Below, one piece after another: positions 1 through 8,872 of a DNA stretch of 64,000 nucleotides; position 1 is the stretch's first letter, and the number at the start of each line of letters is the position of its first letter. The position numbers and the translations under genes are program-made. Source of the DNA: JAFMKE01 sp037624485 (lineage in GTDB: Bacteria > Bacteroidota > Bacteroidia > Chitinophagales > UBA8649); NCBI GenBank assembly GCA_037624485.1, contig JASJJC010000023.1, forward strand, positions 62,001 through 126,000, given 5' to 3'. The notes under the pieces were generated by a model. That model was given only the letters and a program-made list of their open reading frames with translations, did no database searches and was not told the origin of the DNA.

Positions 1-1168
1 TACTTAGAAAAGCTTCTTCTCCTTCAATCTTAGGTATACTTTTAATTCTAACGATTAATAAAATCACCGATGGGATGGTTAATAAGGCCATATAGATGAG
101 GAGCTGACCAGTCATACCCAAATCGGTAAAACTATGCACAGAGGTATCGCCTAACACTCCGCTTCTTGTAAGGAAAGTACTGTACAAGATAAATATGAAG
201 GTTAATATCAAAAGTAAATAGCTTACCCCTAATCCACGTTTAGTGTATTTGTAGGCAACCAGCGTATGGACACCCGCAATAATTAACAACCAAGGTACTA
301 GAGAAGCATTTTCAACAGGATCCCAAGCCCAAAATCCTCCAAAACTTAAACTTTCATAAGCCCAAGCGCCACCCATAAATATACCCGTACCTAACATACC
401 CACGGTAAAAAGTGACCACGCTAAAGCGGGTCTTAGCCAATTTGTATAGTCTGCCCGCCATAGACTAGCAATGGCATATGAAAAAGGAACGACGGTTGAT
501 GCAAATCCAAGGAACAACACCGGCGGATGAATAACCATCCAGTAGTTTTGCAAGAGCAAGTTTAAGCCGTTGCCATCTAACACATAATTTAAATAGTCAG
601 CCTTGGCAAAAATAGGTGCATCTGCCATTACATTGCGTAAAAGTGTAAAGGGGTTTACTCCAATTTTGTATCCTAATAAATAAATACCAAGTACCATGCT
701 TCCTAACAACAACTGACTGAAAGAGAGGACAGCCATGACTGGGTTCTCATAATTTTTACCAATTCTAATCAATACAAAACCCAAGATTACATGCCAAAAC
801 TGCCAAAGTAAAAAGCTGCCCTCTTGTCCTTCCCAAAACGAAGATATGATGTAATAAACGGGAAGATCATTTGAAGAGTGACTCCATGCATAGTGATACT
901 CATAATGATGGTTAAGTATCATATAAAATAGGAGAGAAAATATACTAAAAATAGATGCTCCATGAATAAAGAAGCTCCAACGTGCAATTTTATTCCAGTC
1001 TTTTTTAAGGCCGAGATCTTTACTAAGCTCTGCTTTGAAGAAGGAGAAGCTAGCTAAGGCTACCATGATGAAACTTAGTACTATGAAGAAATGACCAAGA
1101 TTGCCAATCCATAATGCCTCACCTTCAAAAAATCCTTGATTAAAACGTTGTGCTAAATATTCTTTCAT
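1..1168 (-). CDS. ccsA: Cytochrome c assembly protein, CcsA/CcmF-type heme lyase (partial, C-terminus beyond window)
   Basis: Integral membrane protein that handles heme for covalent attachment to apocytochrome c on the outer face of the inner membrane. The frame is open from the ATG at 1166-1168 to the window edge, about 389 residues, so the C-terminal part is missing. Many hydrophobic segments are visible. The heme-handling tryptophan-rich signature FGGFWAWDPVEN lies near residue 275-286, and WEGQEGS (about 112) and HPPVLFLG (about 211) match the CcmF/CcsA superfamily. The next gene upstream on the same strand is CcmE, only 15 bases away, so the two are almost surely cotranscribed. Bacteroidota databases usually call this long protein CcsA although it resembles CcmF. 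Family is certain; the choice of symbol is less so. Confidence 0.9.
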   Translation of the reverse strand, partial: MKEYLAQRFNQGFFEGEALWIGNLGHFFIVLSFIMVALASFSFFKAELSKDLGLKKDWNKIARWSFFIHGASIFSIFSLLFYMILNHHYEYHYAWSHSSNDLPVYYIISSFWEGQEGSFLLWQFWHVILGFVLIRIGKNYENPVMAVLSFSQLLLGSMVLGIYLLGYKIGVNPFTLLRNVMADAPIFAKADYLNYVLDGNGLNLLLQNYWMVIHPPVLFLGFASTVVPFSYAIASLWRADYTNWLRPALAWSLFTVGMLGTGIFMGGAWAYESLSFGGFWAWDPVENASLVPWLLIIAGVHTLVAYKYTKRGLGVSYLLLILTFIFILYSTFLTRSGVLGDTSVHSFTDLGMTGQLLIYMALLTIPSVILLIVRIKSIPKIEGEEAFLS

Positions 1169-1183
1169 GACTTTTATTAATGC

Positions 1184-1594
1184 TTAGCTTGCAACAGTTG
1201 CATTTGCTTCAACATATTCTATTTCATCCTCAACATACTTTGATGGACATTTCATTAAAATTTGTTCCGCATAGAAAACTCCGTCTTGACTTTTCCCAGT
1301 TATAACTAACTGCTCGCTACGCTCGAAATCTTGAGGTTTGGCATCTGCATAAATTACTTGCTGCGAAATACCTTCCTTATCTAACATGTAAAAAGTAAAT
1401 AAATTGGGATTTACCTCTGGGGCATAGTTCATTTCGCCATCAATGTCTAGGTTGCCTACTATTTTGAATACTTTACCATCATTTGCATTAGCTTTGGTAA
1501 ACCCTTCATAGGAAGTGTAATTACTTGCTGATATAGCTATACCTGCTATAGCAAAGGCAATTAATACCAAACCAAGGATATGCAGCTTTTTCAT
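1184..1594 (-). CDS. ccmE: CcmE-like periplasmic heme chaperone
   Basis: CcmE binds heme covalently in the periplasm and hands it to the heme lyase for cytochrome c maturation. The protein is 136 residues from the ATG at 1592-1594; an upstream in-frame start would add MPYLRN before a normal membrane anchor, so I prefer the internal ATG. Residues 5-23 form one transmembrane segment, followed by an OB-fold-sized beta domain. The heme-binding motif, HxxxY in Escherichia coli CcmE, is here C116-P-S-K-Y120, the cysteine-type variant known from some other bacteria and archaea. A short acidic tail follows. It lies 15 bases upstream of the heme lyase gene on the same strand. Confidence 0.87.
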   Translation of the reverse strand: MKKLHILGLVLIAFAIAGIAISASNYTSYEGFTKANANDGKVFKIVGNLDIDGEMNYAPEVNPNLFTFYMLDKEGISQQVIYADAKPQDFERSEQLVITGKSQDGVFYAEQILMKCPSKYVEDEIEYVEANATVAS

Positions 1595-1745
1595 ATTACG
1601 AAGATAGGGCAATTAAGCGGTAAGTTAAGAATGTAAGAAGTTAAAAACCTATTAATTAAACCTACAGGCACAGGAATTGTTTTTACCTGGTTCACTTTTA
1701 TTTATTCTCTTAGCTTTTGTTAATTTTGTCCAAAACAATAAAGAA

Positions 1746-2453
1746 ATGGGAAGAGCATTTGAGTTTAGAAAAGCAAGAAAGTTTAAACGATGGGCAGCAA
1801 TGAGTAAAATTTTCACCCGAATAGGGAAGGAGATTGCCATGGCTGTCAAAGAGGGAGGGGCTGATCCAGATAATAATGTTCGTTTGCGTAATGCGATTCA
1901 GAATTCGAAAGCCGCAAATATGCCTAAAGACACAGTCGAAAGGGCGATTAAAAAGGCATCTTCTAAAGATCAGGCGGATTATAAAGAAGTGAATTATGAA
2001 GGGTATGCGCCTCACGGTGTTGCCCTATTTGTAGAAACAGCAACCGATAATACCACACGAACTGTGGCTAATGTCCGAAGTTACTTCAATAAATTAAATG
2101 GAAGTCTAGGAACCTCAGGGTCAGTTGAGTTTTTGTTTGAACGCAAGTGTAACTTCAAAATAGAAAAAGGCGAGCTGGATCTCGAAGAGCTAGAATTGGA
2201 ATTAATTGATTTTGGTATGGAAGAACTTTTTGAAGAAGAGGAGTTTATTATGATTTATGGAGAATTTTCAGAGTTTGGAAATATCCAAAGAGGACTAGAG
2301 CACATGGGGATTCCAGTGGTAGAATCAGCTTATGAAAGATTGCCACTAAATACGGTTGATTTAAATGAAGAACAGCAAGCAGAAGTTGAGAAGTTACTAG
2401 AGCGCATGGAGGAAGATGATGATGTGCTTAACGTCTACCATACTATGGCGTGA
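1746..2453 (+). CDS. yebC: YebC/PmpR (TACO1) family regulator
   Basis: Member of the YebC/PmpR/TACO1 family, described as DNA-binding regulators and, more recently, as ribosome-associated factors that ease translation of proline-rich stretches. The protein is 235 residues, the normal family length. It begins MGRAFEFRKARKFKRW, the typical Bacteroidota start of this family, so the ATG at 1746 is preferred over the longer frame starting 69 bases upstream, which only adds a hydrophobic stretch. The three-domain layout is recognisable: a basic N-terminal domain, GSVEFLFERK in the middle and an acidic C-terminus. It is divergent from ccmE with about 150 bases between them, and is probably monocistronic. 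Confidence 0.93.
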   Translation: MGRAFEFRKARKFKRWAAMSKIFTRIGKEIAMAVKEGGADPDNNVRLRNAIQNSKAANMPKDTVERAIKKASSKDQADYKEVNYEGYAPHGVALFVETATDNTTRTVANVRSYFNKLNGSLGTSGSVEFLFERKCNFKIEKGELDLEELELELIDFGMEELFEEEEFIMIYGEFSEFGNIQRGLEHMGIPVVESAYERLPLNTVDLNEEQQAEVEKLLERMEEDDDVLNVYHTMA

Positions 2454-2514
2454 TATCAAACTTATAGCATCCCTTCCTGCTTATGGAAAAAGATGGCATC
2501 TTCTAAAAGTGATT

Positions 2515-3981
2515 TTAAAACCATTTTAAGGTCATATCAACCACAAATTTGCTGAATTTATTATACGGGGGATGCAAGAGCTGGGACATGCCATATTTAA
2601 AATGCTGCCTCATTACGGAACGCTCATTGCTAAAGTCTACAAATCCCCATTTACCATGACTTTTACCTATTCCTGAGTTATTTACTCCGCCAAAAGGTAG
2701 GTTTGGCTGGGAAATATGAAGTAGTGTTTCATTGATACATGTACCGCCGGCAGAACTATTATCTATGATGTACTTAATATTCTTTTCTTTTTTACTAAAG
2801 ATATACAAGGCCAATGGTCGCTCCTTGCTGTTTACAATATTCATTGCCTCTTCCAGATTTGAAAATGTAATAACAGGCATAATTGGACCAAAAATTTCTT
2901 CTTGCATGACGTTGGAATCACTGGAAATATTACTTAATATGGTTGGGTCGATAAAATTATCAGCATCGTTAAATTGACCACCTATTTCTACTTTCGCGCC
3001 TTTATTTACGGCATCTTCAGCTAATGATTTAACGCGAGCATAATGTTTGGCATTGACCATTCTACCCAAATTTTTGCTTTCTAATCGTGCTTTCATATCT
3101 GCTCCATACTTTTTTTCAACTTCAACTTTCATTGCTTTGATCAATTCATTCTTTTTACTTTCATGAACCAAAACATAATCAGGAGCAATGCAGATTTGAC
3201 CTTCATTAAGAAACTTACCCCAAACTATTTTGGTTGCGGCCTCCTTGATATTGGCTGTTTGATCTACAATTGTTGGACTTTTCCCGCCCAATTCTAATGT
3301 GCAGCTTGTTAAATTTTTGCTCGCAGCCTGCATTACAAGCTTGCCTACCATAGGACTTCCGGTAAAGTGTATGTGGTTAAACTTTAATTCAAGCAATTCA
3401 CTAGAAACTGAATGGTCACCTTGAATGACAGCGATTTCATCTTCTTCAAAAAGCTCCTCAAGCAACTCTTGTACTAAATGAGAAGTATGAGGTGTAAATT
3501 CGGAAGGTTTAAGAATAGCTGCATTTCCTGCAGCTATAGCATAAATAAGTGGTGAAATAGCTAAGTAGAATGGGTAATTCCATGGGGTAATTACCAAACA
3601 ATTTCCTTTAGGCTCAAAGTGAATATATGCGGAAGAGCCAATAAGAGTTATGGGAATATCTACTTCTTCATTTGACATCCAATCCTGAAAATTAGAAATG
3701 GTATTGTTTAGCTCAGAAATAGTCGGGTAAATCTCTGAAATATCCGATTCGATGCCTGGTTTTTTAAAATCAGCATACAAAGCCTCTTGTATTTTTTCAC
3801 GATAATCAAAAATCTTTTTCCTTAGTGCTTTAAGTTTTCGTTTACGTTGTTTGCCCGTTGTGTTTTTTAAGGCCTGTAAATTAGCTTTTTGCTTAGCAAA
3901 TACATCTTGGATTCGTTGAGTAGTATCATTTTCTGTTTTAGGAATACTTGCTTTTGTGGGTTCTGAAATGTTTTTTGTCAT
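2515..3981 (-). CDS. Aldehyde dehydrogenase, ALDH3-like
   Basis: NAD(P)-dependent oxidation of an aldehyde, probably aliphatic, to the acid. At 488 residues it is the length of the ALDH3 branch. The substrate and cofactor region PWNYPFYLAISPLIYAIAAG is characteristic of ALDH3. The general-base glutamate lies in LELGGKSP and the catalytic cysteine in NEGQICIAP (about residue 265). GSPMVGK forms the nucleotide loop. The first 35 residues are a charged, threonine-rich extension. It lies 82 bases downstream of the terC-like gene on the same strand, so read-through is possible. The exact substrate cannot be read from sequence; fatty aldehydes are the best guess from family membership. Confidence 0.9.
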   Translation of the reverse strand: MTKNISEPTKASIPKTENDTTQRIQDVFAKQKANLQALKNTTGKQRKRKLKALRKKIFDYREKIQEALYADFKKPGIESDISEIYPTISELNNTISNFQDWMSNEEVDIPITLIGSSAYIHFEPKGNCLVITPWNYPFYLAISPLIYAIAAGNAAILKPSEFTPHTSHLVQELLEELFEEDEIAVIQGDHSVSSELLELKFNHIHFTGSPMVGKLVMQAASKNLTSCTLELGGKSPTIVDQTANIKEAATKIVWGKFLNEGQICIAPDYVLVHESKKNELIKAMKVEVEKKYGADMKARLESKNLGRMVNAKHYARVKSLAEDAVNKGAKVEIGGQFNDADNFIDPTILSNISSDSNVMQEEIFGPIMPVITFSNLEEAMNIVNSKERPLALYIFSKKEKNIKYIIDNSSAGGTCINETLLHISQPNLPFGGVNNSGIGKSHGKWGFVDFSNERSVMRQHFKYGMSQLLHPPYNKFSKFVVDMTLKWF

Positions 3982-4063
3982 GTTTTATGGTATTTACCGT
4001 TTTAAAGATAGCACAAAATATTCAGATTTAACTTGGGGGGAAACAAGGTTAAAATGCCTAAAC

Positions 4064-5059
4064 TTATTTTTTTGCAGCCGCAGAATCCTCTTCAATTGGC
4101 CAAATCAATGAAGCAATTACCGAGAGGATCAATACACTAGCTACAATAGCCAAAGATGCAGGAGAGGAGATGTGGAAGAATGGATTGATTAACATTTTTA
4201 CACCGATAAAACTCAGAATAATTGCTAGTCCATAATTCAATCTACTAAACATATGAATGAAGTTTGCCAGCAAGAAATATAAACTTCTTAAACCTAGAAT
4301 AGCAAATATATTGGAGGTATATAAAATCAGCGGGTCATCTGAAATGGCAAAAATTGCAGGAATAGAGTCCACTGCAAATAACAAGTCTGAGAATTCAATA
4401 ACACCCACAACAACCAACAATGGAGTGGCTACCTTAACTCCGTTTTCAATCGTAAAGAATTTGTCTCCATCAAATCCCTTACTAACCTTAAATAATCTAT
4501 AAACAAATCTGGCTCCAGCACTTTTGCTAAAATCTTCATGCTCATCTTCTTCATCTTTTATAAACCATGATTGAATACCCGCGTAGACCAGGAAAGCTCC
4601 AAACAAAGTAAGTAAGGCATTAATTTGCCTTGGTTCTCCCAAAATAACGATGTTTGGTAAATACGTCAATTTGATTAGACCCACCCCTGAAAAGATAAAG
4701 ATTGCGCGCATGGCCAATGCCCCTAAAATGCCCCAAAAAAGCACCTTGTGTTGGTATTTTTTCGGAACCTTAAAGAAACCAAAGACTAGAATAAAGACAA
4801 ACAGATTATCTATAGAAAGGGCTTTTTCTATCCAGTATGCGGATTGAAATTGAGTGAAAGAATCGAATCCTTGAGTGAAAAAAATAAAACCACTGAAGAG
4901 CATGGATAAACTAATCCAAGCTATTGTCCAATAAACAGCCTCTTTGTTGCTAATTGCATGACTTTGCCTATTAAAGACACCAAGATCTAGCAGCAACATA
5001 ATGATAATTACTACTGCGAATAGGATAACACTTAAAGGGTGGCTTAAAAAGCTTTCCAT
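4064..5059 (-). CDS. TerC/Alx family integral membrane protein
   Basis: Polytopic inner-membrane protein of the TerC family. Relatives such as Alx and MeeF/MeeY export manganese or help load metals onto secreted enzymes. It has 331 residues and about nine hydrophobic segments. The family's membrane-embedded acidic motifs are present: LLDLGVFNR near the N-terminus, EKALSIDNLFVF (about 83) and IEFSDLLFAVDSIPA (about 222). A hydrophilic loop, DEEDEHEDFSK, sits between helices in the middle. It begins 73 bases after the stop of the TonB-dependent receptor on the same strand, so it may share the metal-uptake operon's transcript. Family is certain; a manganese role is inference from relatives. Confidence 0.9.
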   Translation of the reverse strand: MESFLSHPLSVILFAVVIIIMLLLDLGVFNRQSHAISNKEAVYWTIAWISLSMLFSGFIFFTQGFDSFTQFQSAYWIEKALSIDNLFVFILVFGFFKVPKKYQHKVLFWGILGALAMRAIFIFSGVGLIKLTYLPNIVILGEPRQINALLTLFGAFLVYAGIQSWFIKDEEDEHEDFSKSAGARFVYRLFKVSKGFDGDKFFTIENGVKVATPLLVVVGVIEFSDLLFAVDSIPAIFAISDDPLILYTSNIFAILGLRSLYFLLANFIHMFSRLNYGLAIILSFIGVKMLINPFFHISSPASLAIVASVLILSVIASLIWPIEEDSAAAKK

Positions 5060-5132
5060 TTAGAAGGAAGAGTTAATTTACTCCAAATATACATGCTGTA
5101 GATTGATTTCTCGAATAGACAAGAATGCAATT

Positions 5133-7532
5133 CTATTTTTTATGAATTTCGTATCCTAAGGATATATAAAGCGTCCTCCTATCTGCGGGAATTATTCCTG
5201 GTCCAGGATATCCAGCTGCTCTTCTTGTGAAATAGCTTGTATTCATCATATTATTTGCACTTCCTTTAAAAGTCCATTTTTTAATTTTATAAGCTACTGT
5301 CAAATCGATAACCTGATAACTGGGTATAATTCCATTTACTGCATCTCCTGATTGTTCCGAATTTGTAGCATCGGTATATTGCTTACCAACATAAGAGTAT
5401 TGGATAGATAGATTTAGCGTCCTCCATGAGAAAACCAAACTGGTTTTAAGAATTATATTAGGAACAAGTTCTACTTTATTTTTTCTAAAAGCACTTTCTT
5501 GAGAACCTAAATATCGCCCGTCAATATATGAAAAGTTTAAGAGTGACTTGAGACTATAGTCCTTAGAAATATCTTTTTTTAAGCGTAAAAAATCAAATTC
5601 TAGAACACTTTCCAAACCCATATTTCTAGAATCCGATATATTAGTTCTGTAACGATAAACATTGAAGAGTATGGAGTCATATTCCAAAGTAAAACCTATG
5701 CGATTGTTGTAATAAAGATAGAATAGACTAAAATCGTAAGCCAAAATATCGCCTACGGTCCCCCTAAATCCTAGGTCTGCATTAAAACCTTTTTCGTCTT
5801 GCAAGTTTGGATCAACCTTAAAATTCGGATTTACAATTCTTAGATCATTGAAGTTTACCGCGCGATAATTTTGAGAAATACTTGTATATATTTCATGTTC
5901 AGGACGGGGTCTAAAACTCGACCCTATTCCACTGATAACAAATGTCCGTTGTTTACTTATATTTTCATTAAAGCTCGTGTCTATTAAAATATTTCCAGAC
6001 AAATCCCTAGTTATTTCTCGATAATAGCCTGTTGCATTGGTGGAAATATTTTCTAGCCTTATACCAGGGGTTAGGCTCCATTTGCCAAAGTGAAAAATGT
6101 TTTCAGCAAATAATGCAATGTTCCTACTTGGAAAAACATAATCTGAGTTCTCCAGGTATTCTGGATTTAAGTATTCAAAATCGGGTCTTACTCCATCATC
6201 ACCTAATCCTTGTTTTTTATTCGTATTTCCTTTATAAAAACGACAGCCAACCAATAAAGAATTTAAATTTCCCCAAAGATTATATTTAAACATTAACCTT
6301 GTTTCATTCCCAATATTTTTATAAAGGTCGACTAATAAATCTCGATTAGTTTGGGGGTCAACTCTTGTAATATTCCCTAAAAATCCAAGTGCATCTCTGC
6401 GGGCAATTAAGCCAAAGGTGATGGATTGCATCTTTAAACGACTTGAAAATTTATGATTTATTTCAATTTGGGGTAAATGCCATCCAATTCTAAAAAAATT
6501 TCGATTACGAATCGATTGTTTATCGTTTTCTTCAAATAGTTTATCTGTCAATCCTCCCGGCTGCTGGGCTAGGTAGTTCTGGTAGGTGTATTCTGCACTT
6601 ATTTGGGTTTTTTCTGATGGATTATAGGTGAATTTTGAAAATGAAAAGATACCATAGAATGCGGAGTTATCTCTCCATCCATTGCCTCGTTTAAACTGTG
6701 AAATATTGATGTAAGTAATTTTCTTATGCGTGCCATCTAATTGTAAATGCGTATTGCTAAACCCATAACTTCCATTTGTTTGCTTAATCTTCATGCGAAT
6801 AGGAGTGAAGACGCTGGCCTCTTGCATTTCATAGTTTACTATTCCACCAAATTGAGTGCCATATTGAAGTGAAGAAGCTCCACGGGTTATTTCAATTTGT
6901 TGGACAGCATCTGCAGGAGGAACGTAATACGCATCGGGATAACCTAGCGCATCTGCACTAATATCATATCCGTTTTGCCGCACATTGAAATTTGAACTTC
7001 TTTCAGGGCTTAAACCACGCCCGCCAATCTCCGTACTTAAGCCAGATCCAACGCTTTCCCAAATATTAATACCCGCAACCTTTGCAAAAATTTGCCTATT
7101 GTTATTTGCAGCTAAATTTACCGTTAGATTATCCAAAATAATTTTTTCAGATTTTTTGGACTCATAAACACTCATGCCTTCAACACCTCTCATTTTGAGT
7201 GAGTTAATCGTTTGCTTTGCATTTACTTCTACTGTATTTATTTCTCCTTTGAGCGGTAGTAAAGTAAATATTTTTCGAGTTTGTTTGTCAAATTCGATTT
7301 CAATTACTTGACTTTTATAAGATGTTTTAAAAATGGAGAGAATAAGCTTATTACCCATATATTTCGGCAATATGACTTCGCCTTGCTTATTTGTTAGAAG
7401 TTCTCTTGCATTGGCATGTTCAAATACAATTACATCTTTGATAGGAGATTTATTCTGATCTACAATTTCGAGGATATTCTGAGATTTGACACAACCCGCT
7501 AATGACAATATAACTAAGAGTAATACTCTCAT
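5133..7532 (-). CDS. TonB-dependent outer-membrane receptor (FecA-like)
   Basis: Outer-membrane beta-barrel receptor for energised import, probably of an iron chelate. It has 799 residues. Residues 20-95 look like the carboxypeptidase-regulatory-like domain common in Bacteroidota receptors. A plug domain follows, containing VAGINIWE, IGGRGLSPERSSNFNVRQNG and QIEITRGASSLQYG, which resemble FecA-type siderophore receptors. The rest is barrel, ending in an aromatic, TonB-receptor-like C-terminus. It is the last gene of a four-gene unit, and its ATG overlaps the HTTM stop by 4 bases, implying translational coupling. The N-terminus ends in a lipobox-like LAGC at about residue 13, unusual for this family. 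The substrate is not readable from sequence. Confidence 0.92.
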   Translation of the reverse strand: MRVLLLVILSLAGCVKSQNILEIVDQNKSPIKDVIVFEHANARELLTNKQGEVILPKYMGNKLILSIFKTSYKSQVIEIEFDKQTRKIFTLLPLKGEINTVEVNAKQTINSLKMRGVEGMSVYESKKSEKIILDNLTVNLAANNNRQIFAKVAGINIWESVGSGLSTEIGGRGLSPERSSNFNVRQNGYDISADALGYPDAYYVPPADAVQQIEITRGASSLQYGTQFGGIVNYEMQEASVFTPIRMKIKQTNGSYGFSNTHLQLDGTHKKITYINISQFKRGNGWRDNSAFYGIFSFSKFTYNPSEKTQISAEYTYQNYLAQQPGGLTDKLFEENDKQSIRNRNFFRIGWHLPQIEINHKFSSRLKMQSITFGLIARRDALGFLGNITRVDPQTNRDLLVDLYKNIGNETRLMFKYNLWGNLNSLLVGCRFYKGNTNKKQGLGDDGVRPDFEYLNPEYLENSDYVFPSRNIALFAENIFHFGKWSLTPGIRLENISTNATGYYREITRDLSGNILIDTSFNENISKQRTFVISGIGSSFRPRPEHEIYTSISQNYRAVNFNDLRIVNPNFKVDPNLQDEKGFNADLGFRGTVGDILAYDFSLFYLYYNNRIGFTLEYDSILFNVYRYRTNISDSRNMGLESVLEFDFLRLKKDISKDYSLKSLLNFSYIDGRYLGSQESAFRKNKVELVPNIILKTSLVFSWRTLNLSIQYSYVGKQYTDATNSEQSGDAVNGIIPSYQVIDLTVAYKIKKWTFKGSANNMMNTSYFTRRAAGYPGPGIIPADRRTLYISLGYEIHKK

Positions 7533-8872
7533 GGATAATTGATTATAAATTTTTTCGAGGCAAATGTATCTCTTTCTTTACTTAAATCAATTGTGTTGTC
7601 TATAAATCGTTTGGATCCATCACCGTTTAAGCTTACAAACACATCAGCATAGACTTCAGGCTTAACAAATCCTTTTTTTGTGTAGGCATTGGATAACATT
7701 CTTGCATACTGAACAATAAAATCAGCTTGAGTACTCATCATTTTTTCTTGAAATGGAGTCAGAAATTCCTTATTGTCTACAATTTCAAGTTTGCCTGAAG
7801 AATCTTGAACTGTAAAAGACGCATGGCCTGCTTTTTCCATCAGCATTACTCTCCAAGAGAAGCGATAACCTTGTTCTGTCCAAAATAGATTTTCAGTATA
7901 CAGCAAATATCTAAATGGAAAAGTTAACTGTAGAATCACATAGCTGAGTATTAAGAGGTTTGTTCTTAATTTTATTTTTCTTTGCAGAGTTGGTTTTACT
8001 TCTTGGTTTCTGCCCATAATTCGTTCATAAATTCTAGCGTGAGATCGAGTAGAAAAGAAAATTAAATTACTAAAAATCATTACAAATGGGAACATCCCAA
8101 TGGGGAATAGCCAAAATGTAAGCAGGTGAAAAATGACTACCGCTAAATATGCAAATATTCGGGTTCGTTTATAAATTAGGAAAAAGAAAATACTCAAGTC
8201 AAATATTATCCCTGTCCAAGAAAACAAATAGGCTGTTGAACTGTAGGTCATTAATTCTCCAATGACTGGAAGGTGCATATTGGCAGGAAGCCATATTTTA
8301 AGTGGTAATGCTTCAAAAATCCAAGAGCTATTTAGCTTTGCAATACCAGCATAAACATATAAAACACCCACCTGAAACTTAATAATATTTATCTGCCAAG
8401 CATGAATATATTTTTGCTTATTCTTGAAGAGCAAATTATCTATTGCGAAATATTTATTTGCAGGTAAAAAAATAAGACAAAATGAAATCAGTGATATAAA
8501 GTAATAATGGTTGAGGTAATTAGAGGCATCGATTAACTCGGTATAGGTAAAAAGAATAAAGAACAATAAGGTGCATATCCTGTAAAATAGGCCAAGGCCA
8601 ATTCCTATGCATGCTAAGATCATGCTAATGAAAACAACATAAATGCCCTCTTCGGTTGGTGCAGGCACCCAGTGAAAACCAAAATACTTGAAGTGAAAAA
8701 CCGGATTAAGATATAGTTGTTCTATCCACCCGTTTGCATAAAATCGAATGACACTAATAAGCATCAAAATACTGAATAGAATCCTAAAGCTCACTAAGGG
8801 TTCAATTCCAACCAGATTGCTTAATATATAGTTATAGCCCTTTTTAAGCATTTGAGGATTAATCCCCGTCAT
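7529..8872 (-). CDS. HTTM-domain membrane protein (vitamin K-dependent gamma-carboxylase-like)
   Basis: Polytopic inner-membrane protein of the HTTM family, the membrane half of vitamin K-dependent gamma-glutamyl carboxylase. It has 447 residues with about eight membrane segments up to residue 330, then a soluble C-terminal part. Two spots line up with vertebrate carboxylase residues thought to be catalytic: LNHYYF (H122) and YAGIAKLN (K179). The HTTM signature FHLLTFWLFPIGMFPFVM is near residue 250. The short C-terminal part lacks the large lumenal domain of the animal enzyme. It overlaps the imelysin gene by 14 bases and the receptor gene by 4 bases, a strong sign of joint function. Bacterial HTTM proteins beside imelysins have no established activity. 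Confidence 0.88.
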   Translation of the reverse strand: MTGINPQMLKKGYNYILSNLVGIEPLVSFRILFSILMLISVIRFYANGWIEQLYLNPVFHFKYFGFHWVPAPTEEGIYVVFISMILACIGIGLGLFYRICTLLFFILFTYTELIDASNYLNHYYFISLISFCLIFLPANKYFAIDNLLFKNKQKYIHAWQINIIKFQVGVLYVYAGIAKLNSSWIFEALPLKIWLPANMHLPVIGELMTYSSTAYLFSWTGIIFDLSIFFFLIYKRTRIFAYLAVVIFHLLTFWLFPIGMFPFVMIFSNLIFFSTRSHARIYERIMGRNQEVKPTLQRKIKLRTNLLILSYVILQLTFPFRYLLYTENLFWTEQGYRFSWRVMLMEKAGHASFTVQDSSGKLEIVDNKEFLTPFQEKMMSTQADFIVQYARMLSNAYTKKGFVKPEVYADVFVSLNGDGSKRFIDNTIDLSKERDTFASKKFIINYP

